DNA from: an uncultured Gammaproteobacteria bacterium | Lineage (GTDB): Bacteria > Pseudomonadota > Gammaproteobacteria > Pseudomonadales > Azotimanducaceae_A | Length of the DNA stretch: 11,936 nucleotides | Reading direction: 5' to 3' | Assembly: GCA_913041025.1 (NCBI GenBank) | Contig: CAJWGQ010000080.1 | Location: 1 to 11,936, forward strand | In this document: positions 7,121-11,936 of the stretch, piece after piece | How positions within the stretch are numbered: position 1 is the stretch's first letter | How the letters are laid out: each line of letters starts with the position of its first letter | Program-made: the position numbers and the translations under genes | The notes under the pieces: generated by a model | Database searches by the model: none | What the model saw: the letters and a program-made list of their open reading frames with translations, nothing else | What the model was told of the DNA's origin: nothing

Positions 7121-8272
7121 ATGGTTAAAAAAATATTACTACCAGTGCTGATTCTCGTCTTTTTTTCTGCGGTTGCCGTGGCCATGTATATGGCGCGACC
7201 AAAGCCAGAGAAAGTGGCCATAGAGCCTCCCAGTTTTTTTGTTGAGGTGGCGGAGGCGAGAAAGACCCTAGTAGATTTCAAGGTGGAGTCTCAAGGTTCC
7301 GTTGTACCCAGAACAGAAACGACCTTGATTGCCGAAGCGTCTGGTCAAATTATTGAAGTATCTAATGCATTTGTCGGCGGAGGGTTTTTTACAAAGGGCG
7401 ATGTATTGATTCGTATTGATCCTAGAAATTATTCGGCGGCAGTAAAGAGAGCAAAAGCGAATGTCGCGCGAGCTGCGACTCAACTTGCTACTGAGAGTGC
7501 GATGGCTGGTTACGCTCGAGATGACTGGAAGCGACTTAGAGACGTGAGTCCGGGTGTCGCCCCTGCCTCTGATTTGACTCTCCGCAAGCCACAGCTGCAA
7601 GAAGCGCTCGCGTCGCTTCAATCGGCTGAAGCAGACTTAGAAAAAGCCGAAGGAGACTTAGACCGTACCGTTATAAGGGCCCCTTATAACGGGATGGTGA
7701 GACAAAAAATAGCGGATGTAGGACAATATGTTAATACTGGTTCGCAGTTAGCTGTCACTTTTGCTGTCGATAAGGCCGAGGTCCGCTTACCGGTTACGCA
7801 GCAGGATCTTCAGTATCTGGATATAGCTAAACTTCGTCGTGGTGATCCGATTCCTGTCATTTTGAAGGCTGATTTGGGCGGCGGAAGTTTTACGTGGGAA
7901 GCGCTTGTGACTAGGACGAGCGGCGTTTTTGATCCTCAAAGCCGGGTACTCTATCTCGTTGCCGAAGTGATGGATCCCTATGACACGGCAGGGACCGGGC
8001 AGATACCCTTACTGATGGGAACTTTTGTTGCGGCAGAGATTGCCGGTAGACCTGGCGGAGAGTTGTTTAAGATTCCGAGGCACTCAATGCCTCGAGGCAG
8101 TACCATTTGGTTAGTAGATGAAGAATCTCGAATTCACCCGAGGGAGGTGTCTGTTGTGCGCAGAGATAACGAATTCGTTTATGTCGCCGAAGGCCTTGAG
8201 AGCGGTGATCAATACTGCCTTACTCCCATCGCTCAGCCTTTGCCTGGCATGAAGGTGCGTTTAAGTGGATAA
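7121..8272 (+). CDS. RND efflux periplasmic adaptor subunit (HlyD/MFP family)
   Basis: Membrane-fusion protein of 383 residues that would couple the inner-membrane RND transporter to an outer-membrane channel. Residues 5-23 form a hydrophobic segment after two lysines, an uncleaved anchor or signal peptide; there is no lipobox cysteine. The lipoyl/barrel-sandwich halves are at about 65-100 (EASGQIIEV at 72-80) and 181-210 (RAPYNGMV, then GQYV). Between them lies an alanine- and charge-rich alpha-hairpin at 104-180. Beta-barrel and membrane-proximal domains follow to residue 383. The frame is open upstream to a TTG at 7067. I prefer ATG 7121 because it gives a normal N-terminal anchor, although its ribosome site is poor. 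The gene overlaps the transporter start by 8 bp, so the two are translationally coupled. A perfect 25-bp palindrome lies inside the gene at 7668-7692. Confidence 0.92.
   Translation: MVKKILLPVLILVFFSAVAVAMYMARPKPEKVAIEPPSFFVEVAEARKTLVDFKVESQGSVVPRTETTLIAEASGQIIEVSNAFVGGGFFTKGDVLIRIDPRNYSAAVKRAKANVARAATQLATESAMAGYARDDWKRLRDVSPGVAPASDLTLRKPQLQEALASLQSAEADLEKAEGDLDRTVIRAPYNGMVRQKIADVGQYVNTGSQLAVTFAVDKAEVRLPVTQQDLQYLDIAKLRRGDPIPVILKADLGGGSFTWEALVTRTSGVFDPQSRVLYLVAEVMDPYDTAGTGQIPLLMGTFVAAEIAGRPGGELFKIPRHSMPRGSTIWLVDEESRIHPREVSVVRRDNEFVYVAEGLESGDQYCLTPIAQPLPGMKVRLSG
7668..7692. repeat. Perfect 25-bp palindrome inside the adaptor gene
   Basis: Arm CCGTTATAAGGG (7668-7679), a single central C (7680), and arm CCCTTATAACGG (7681-7692) are exact reverse complements. 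The element spans the codons for T183 to G191 of the adaptor's second lipoyl half and uses two uncommon codons, ATA and AGG. It could form a 12-bp cruciform or RNA stem with almost no loop, or serve as a dimeric protein-binding site. Function is unknown. Confidence 0.75.
8076..8099. repeat. Alternating hairpin arms near the end of the adaptor gene
   Basis: CGAGGCA (8076-8082) pairs with TGCCTCG (8088-8094) across a 5-nt loop. TGCCTC (8088-8093) also pairs with the abutting GAGGCA (8094-8099), forming a 12-bp perfect palindrome. The two pairings exclude each other. The segment encodes PRHSMPRG, and the protein repeat PR alone explains part of the similarity. Confidence 0.4.
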
Positions 8273-11200
8273 CGCGTCAGGTCAGCCCAAGGAACAAATT
8301 TCCGGGTTGATCGGGTGGTTCGCCCAGAATCACGTTGCGGCCAATTTGATGATGGTTGTGGTGATTTGCCTTGGGCTTTATGCCATAGCAAACGTGAAGA
8401 AAGAAAGTTTTCCACCTTTTGAATTTGATCGGATCACGGTCTCTGTTCCTTATCCGGGTGCCGGTCCTGAAGAGGTCGAAGAGGGAATCGTTGTCAAGAT
8501 CGAAGAGGCGCTCGACTCAGTAGAGGGAATTCGAAAACTCACCAGTCGATCGCAAGAGGGAATGGGTAGGGTTGATATCGATGTCGAAGAGTCTTACGAG
8601 CTTTCTGAGATAACAGATGAGGTGAAGCTTGCTGTCGATAGTATTTCGACATTTCCTGGAGAGGCGGAAAGACCGATCATTTCCAAGCTCAACAAGACCA
8701 AAGGCGCGCTAATGGTTTCGATCTCCGGGGATCTTGATGAGGTCGCGATGAAGTCTCTGGCGGAAGATGTGCGCGACGAAATAATTTCTTTGCCTGAAGT
8801 GACTTTTGCAGAGGTGAATGGCGGTAGGCCTTTTGAAATAGCCATCGAGATTGATGAGCTGACGCTAAGGCAGTATGGGCTGACCTTGGCTCAGGTGGCT
8901 AATAGCATCAGAAGTTGGTCGGTGGATATTCCAGGAGGATCGATAAGGACGCAAGGTGGAGATATTCGGCTGAGAGCCAAAGGCCAGGCATATCGTGAAG
9001 AAGAGTTTGCCCGGATCGTGTTGTTGACCAATCCTGATGGAACGATTTTGACTCTGGGGGATATTGCTGTCATCAAAGATGGCTTTGTCGAGTTTGAATT
9101 TTTGTCATTATTCAATGGCCGTCCAAGCATAAGCGTTAACGTTCAATCAACCGAGAACGAAAGCGAGCTCAAGATTGCTGAGGCGGTCAAGAAATATGTT
9201 TATGAGAGAAATCGAACACTTCCCCAAGGCGTGGAACTTGCAACCTGGGGCGATACGACATTTATTTTACAAGGCCAGTTGGAGATTTTAATCGAAAATA
9301 TGGTGCTTGGAGCGATTCTGGTGTTTTTGATTTTAGGGCTTTTTCTGCAAATTCGCTTTGCTCTCTGGGTTTTGGTGGGACTGCCATTTGCCTTCCTGGG
9401 CGCGTTTATGTGTCTCCCATTGGTTGGCATTACGATCAACATGATGAGCTTGTTTGCGTTTATTTTGGTTCTAGGGATTGTTGTTGATGACGCGATAATT
9501 ATTGCTGAGAGTTCGTACGCGGAGACTGAAGCTCATGGTTACTCGACGGCAAGCATAGTCAGGGGGGCGCAAAGAATCGCGTTGCCCGCAACCTTTGGTG
9601 TACTGACTACGGTTATGGCATTCGCCCCCAATCTTCTTTCAACAGGACCAACGGCAGGGGCTACCCATTCGATGTCCTGGGTGGTCGTCTTTTGTCTTTT
9701 GTTTTCGTTAATTGAGAGCAAATTGATATTACCTTCGCATTTGTCCTTAATGCGTACTCGAGGCGAAAGGGGTGCTCCTACTCGGTGGGCTGATCAAAAG
9801 CTCAAACATTTCATTCACAATGTATATAAACCATTTCTTAATAAGGCGATTGAGTATCGATATGCGACCATCGCCTTTTTCCTCGGCCTATTGATTGTAA
9901 CGGGCGGTTTGTTCTCTGGTGGCTTGGTTCGTTTTGTGTTTTTCCCCGATATGGATATGCCCTTTCTGAATGCTAATGTCGAGATGCTTGAGGGCGTTCC
10001 TGAAGACATGGTCCTTGGAGTGGTTAACGAGATGCAGGATACGATTTGGGAGGTCAACGAAGAAATCAAGCAGGAAACGGGACGGTCTGCCGACCTGGTC
10101 GAAAATATGTTCACCTGGGTTAGAGATGGTTCCTCTGGACAGTTTATGGTCGAGTTAGATAAAACTGGAGTTTACGATGATATTAATCCAAAGGACGTAG
10201 AAGATCGTTGGCGAGACAAAGTCGGTGAAGTCGCTGGCACTAAAGAATTGAATTTTAGATCAAAACGTAACATGGGAGGGGATTCCCCTATCGAGTTCAG
10301 GGTGATCGGAAAAGACTATCAGCTGGTTGAGCAGGCCTCTGAAGAGCTAGCCAACTATCTCAAAAGTTATGACGGATTGTATGAGGTTGAAACCTCCTCG
10401 GACTCGGGCCCTGAAGAGATTAAGCTACGAATTAAGCCTGGCGCCGAATCGTTAGGCATTACGCTAACCGATCTTGCTCGACAGGTAAGAGAGGCTTTTT
10501 ATGGCGCGGAGGCGCAACGTATTCAAAGAGATAATCAAGAGATACGCGTGATGGTGAGGTACCCCAGAGAGCAACGCCGCTCGGTGGGCAATCTTGAAAA
10601 CATGTGGATTCGTTTGCCGGATGGTAGAGAGTTGCCTTTTAGTTCCGTCGCGGAATACGACATGGGTAAGGGTTATAGTCAAATAAAGCGGATCGACGGA
10701 AAGCGAGCGGTTTCTGTTACTGCTTCAGCGAATTTGGCAATGACAGAACCTGGCAGGGTGATCTCCGATGTCCAGAAAAATTATATTGGTGTGTTACTGT
10801 CGAGTTATCCTGGTATTGCTGTCGAACTTGATGGGAGTTCCTTTGAAGAAAGAGAGTCACTGGCCGAGAGAGCGAATCTTTTTCTAATTACGTTAATCGG
10901 TATTTATATACTGCTTGCCATTCCTCTTAAATCTTATCTGCAACCGCTCATAATTATGTCAGTCATTCCTTTTGGCATTATTGGCGCGGTTGTAGGACAT
11001 ATGCTCTTGGGTGTGACGATCAACGCGTTTTCGATGATCGGCTTTTTTGCGTTGGCAGGTGTAGTCGTTAACGACAGTTTGATCATGGTTGACTATGTGA
11101 ATCGCAAGGTGATTGATGGAATGAAGCCTTCTGAAGCTTCAGTAGAGGCTGGCGGGGAAAGATTCAGAGCTATTTTGCTGACCTCACTGACAACATTTTT

Positions 11201-11399
11201 CGGTTTGCTACCCATACTTTCCGATCAGTCTCCACAGGCGCAAATGGTTATTCCAACTGCGGTTTCATTAGCCTTTGGCATTGCGTTTGCGACGATCATT
11301 ACCTTGGTCTTCGTGCCCTGTTTGTACAATATTCTAGGAGATTTTGTAGGCTTTAAGCGAAGCGAAAGAGATGCAGCAGAACCAGTTTCAGCTGGCTAA
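8265..11399 (+). CDS. RND efflux transporter permease subunit
   Basis: Inner-membrane proton-driven efflux pump of 1044 residues, the normal length for an AcrB-like RND protein. It would take substrates from the periplasm or outer leaflet and export them through the adaptor. TM1 is at about 25-43. The first periplasmic loop runs to about 335, and TM2-TM6 lie within 338-492. TM4 carries the proton-relay pair D408-D409 in GIVVDDAIIIAE. TM7 is at 532-556, the second periplasmic loop runs to about 865, and TM8-TM12 lie within 870-1025. In TM10 GVVVNDSLIMVDYVN (932-946) places N936-D937 where AcrB has K940-N941, so the lysine relay residue is absent, as in several non-AcrB RND clades. The start is a GTG overlapping the adaptor's last codons by 8 bp, with GAAGG at 8251-8255, 9 nt upstream. 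No outer-membrane TolC-type gene is present. The exported substrate is not predictable. Confidence 0.94.
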   Translation: MDNASGQPKEQISGLIGWFAQNHVAANLMMVVVICLGLYAIANVKKESFPPFEFDRITVSVPYPGAGPEEVEEGIVVKIEEALDSVEGIRKLTSRSQEGMGRVDIDVEESYELSEITDEVKLAVDSISTFPGEAERPIISKLNKTKGALMVSISGDLDEVAMKSLAEDVRDEIISLPEVTFAEVNGGRPFEIAIEIDELTLRQYGLTLAQVANSIRSWSVDIPGGSIRTQGGDIRLRAKGQAYREEEFARIVLLTNPDGTILTLGDIAVIKDGFVEFEFLSLFNGRPSISVNVQSTENESELKIAEAVKKYVYERNRTLPQGVELATWGDTTFILQGQLEILIENMVLGAILVFLILGLFLQIRFALWVLVGLPFAFLGAFMCLPLVGITINMMSLFAFILVLGIVVDDAIIIAESSYAETEAHGYSTASIVRGAQRIALPATFGVLTTVMAFAPNLLSTGPTAGATHSMSWVVVFCLLFSLIESKLILPSHLSLMRTRGERGAPTRWADQKLKHFIHNVYKPFLNKAIEYRYATIAFFLGLLIVTGGLFSGGLVRFVFFPDMDMPFLNANVEMLEGVPEDMVLGVVNEMQDTIWEVNEEIKQETGRSADLVENMFTWVRDGSSGQFMVELDKTGVYDDINPKDVEDRWRDKVGEVAGTKELNFRSKRNMGGDSPIEFRVIGKDYQLVEQASEELANYLKSYDGLYEVETSSDSGPEEIKLRIKPGAESLGITLTDLARQVREAFYGAEAQRIQRDNQEIRVMVRYPREQRRSVGNLENMWIRLPDGRELPFSSVAEYDMGKGYSQIKRIDGKRAVSVTASANLAMTEPGRVISDVQKNYIGVLLSSYPGIAVELDGSSFEERESLAERANLFLITLIGIYILLAIPLKSYLQPLIIMSVIPFGIIGAVVGHMLLGVTINAFSMIGFFALAGVVVNDSLIMVDYVNRKVIDGMKPSEASVEAGGERFRAILLTSLTTFFGLLPILSDQSPQAQMVIPTAVSLAFGIAFATIITLVFVPCLYNILGDFVGFKRSERDAAEPVSAG

Positions 11400-11515
11400 T
11401 CCTTGAAATCCTATTCACCGTTTGACCTAGGTTGTTGCCTAAATCTTGTCTTGGCATTCGTTTGTTTTGACAGAGAGGGTTATTAGAATCGCTGGTTAGA
11501 ACGCCCGCGATCCAA

Positions 11516-11538
11516 CCGAATGCTGCTACTACATTCGG
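11516..11538. terminator. Hairpin downstream of the efflux transporter
   Basis: CCGAATG (11516-11522) and CATTCGG (11532-11538) form a perfect 7-bp stem with a 9-nt loop. It lies 117 nt after the transporter stop and is not followed by a T tract. It may be a Rho-independent-like end structure, an mRNA 3' stabiliser, or part of the downstream regulatory region. Confidence 0.35.
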
Positions 11539-11646
11539 CTAATTCCTCGGAAAAATTTTGGTATCCCGTCAACACCAGTTTTCCAGAGAAATATTGGATC
11601 ACGGATCTCCCCTCCCTCAAAGGGACGATAACCTTGATTGATTTTG

Positions 11647-11750
11647 ATTAGAGTGTCTAATGGGGAATATTGAACAAGGCATAAGAAAATCTAATGTTAG
11701 AGATTAATCCGAGTAATTTTGTCTAATGGGTTTGGGGGTGAGCACTTAGA
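11647..11750. promoter_or_regulatory. Operator-like array of TTAGA/TCTAA half-sites
   Basis: Six half-sites occur in 104 bp: TTAGA at 11648, TCTAA at 11656, TCTAA at 11690, TTAGA at 11697, TCTAA at 11722 and TTAGA at 11746. The first two form the 15-bp palindrome ATTAGA-GTG-TCTAAT (11647-11661), and the third and fourth form TCTAA-TG-TTAGA (11690-11701). The 11-mer TGTCTAATGGG is repeated exactly at 11654-11664 and 11720-11730. TCTAATG recurs at 34- and 32-bp spacing, about three helical turns. This suggests cooperative binding by a dimeric regulator controlling the last gene; the regulator is not in the window. Confidence 0.5.
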
Positions 11751-11789
11751 TTTGCAGCGGTAGTAGTTCATAATATTGATATCAAAGCG

Positions 11790-11795
11790 AAGGAG
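11790..11795 (+). promoter_or_regulatory. Ribosome binding site of the last gene
   Basis: AAGGAG lies 8 nt before the ATG at 11804. It is a near-consensus site that makes this start convincing even though only 44 codons are visible. Confidence 0.7.
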
Positions 11796-11803
11796 TAGGG
11801 GCA

Positions 11804-11936
11804 ATGGGATTAGTGGTTTCAGTCAATCCAAGCAGAATTAATCGAGTAGATCTTTTCGAGTCTGCGGGTATTGAGGTTGTGCAAGGACGAGTGGCTACTG
11901 AAGAGGATATGATCGAATTAATGGCAGGCGTTGATG
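11804..11936 (+). CDS. N-terminal fragment, probably a D-2-hydroxyacid dehydrogenase-like protein
   Basis: The first 44 codons of a gene that continues past the window. The frame begins MGLVVSVNPSRINRVDLFES, followed by AGIEVVQGRVATEEDMIELM. The pattern of a helix, then a strand ending in EVVQGR, then TEEDMIELMAGVD, resembles the N-terminal substrate-binding half of NAD-dependent D-2-hydroxyacid dehydrogenases such as phosphoglycerate dehydrogenase, where an '-ADAVI' strand normally follows. The nucleotide-binding and catalytic residues are outside the window, so the family call rests on weak N-terminal similarity. The start is well supported by AAGGAG 8 nt upstream. The long leader with repeated half-sites suggests regulated expression, separate from the efflux operon. 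Confidence 0.5.
   Translation, partial: MGLVVSVNPSRINRVDLFESAGIEVVQGRVATEEDMIELMAGVD

Larger units (their letters stand above)
11400..11803. other. Gene-free 404-bp region between the efflux operon and the last gene
   Basis: I find no convincing coding sequence here. A 43-codon open frame (11520-11651) has no ribosome site and no recognisable features. The left half holds a hairpin that may end the efflux transcript. The right half holds a dense set of TTAGA/TCTAA half-sites and leads to the AAGGAG ribosome site of the last gene. The region is best read as a terminator followed by a large regulated promoter. No clear -35/-10 pair stands out. Confidence 0.6.

Noticed and set aside
11520..11651. 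A 43-codon open frame in the gene-free region
   Set aside because: It has no ribosome site, overlaps a hairpin and the operator-like array, and shows no recognisable domain or signal.

Overview
The window looks like a piece of chromosome from a Gram-negative heterotroph, most likely a gammaproteobacterium of marine type. It has an RND efflux pump with a periplasmic adaptor, Shine-Dalgarno-led genes, near-even base composition by eye, and a mix of fatty-acyl/isoprenoid and xenobiotic-type oxidoreductases. The lineage is inferred from gene content only. I see no rRNA, tRNA, CRISPR array, insertion sequence or phage gene.

Left part (1-4788). Two genes run leftward: an AMP-forming acyl-CoA synthetase cut by the window's left edge (GTG start at 984) and, upstream of it, a phytanoyl-CoA dioxygenase (PhyH)-like Fe(II)/2-oxoglutarate oxygenase. 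Diverging from them across a 172-bp promoter region is a molybdenum hydroxylase large subunit of the xanthine dehydrogenase family, with no FeS or FAD subunit beside it. It ends at a strong hairpin shared with the convergent next gene.

Middle (4789-6942). A leftward nitronate monooxygenase/2-nitropropane dioxygenase-family flavoenzyme and a rightward luciferase-like (LLM, F420- or flavin-dependent) oxidoreductase diverge from a 192-bp spacer.

Right part (7121-11936). An RND efflux bicistron (periplasmic adaptor and inner-membrane transporter, overlapping by 8 bp) is followed by a 404-bp gene-free region. That region holds a hairpin and a dense cluster of TTAGA/TCTAA half-sites. It leads into the first 44 codons of a gene that resembles the N-terminus of a D-2-hydroxyacid dehydrogenase.

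Taken together, CoA activation, alpha-hydroxylation, Mo hydroxylation, flavin oxidations and efflux suggest an accessory catabolic neighbourhood for a hydrophobic organic acid or similar compound. The substrate cannot be read from the sequence. The most unusual sequence-level signals are a perfect 25-bp palindrome inside the adaptor gene and the TTAGA/TCTAA array before the last gene. I found no clearly new multi-gene system.
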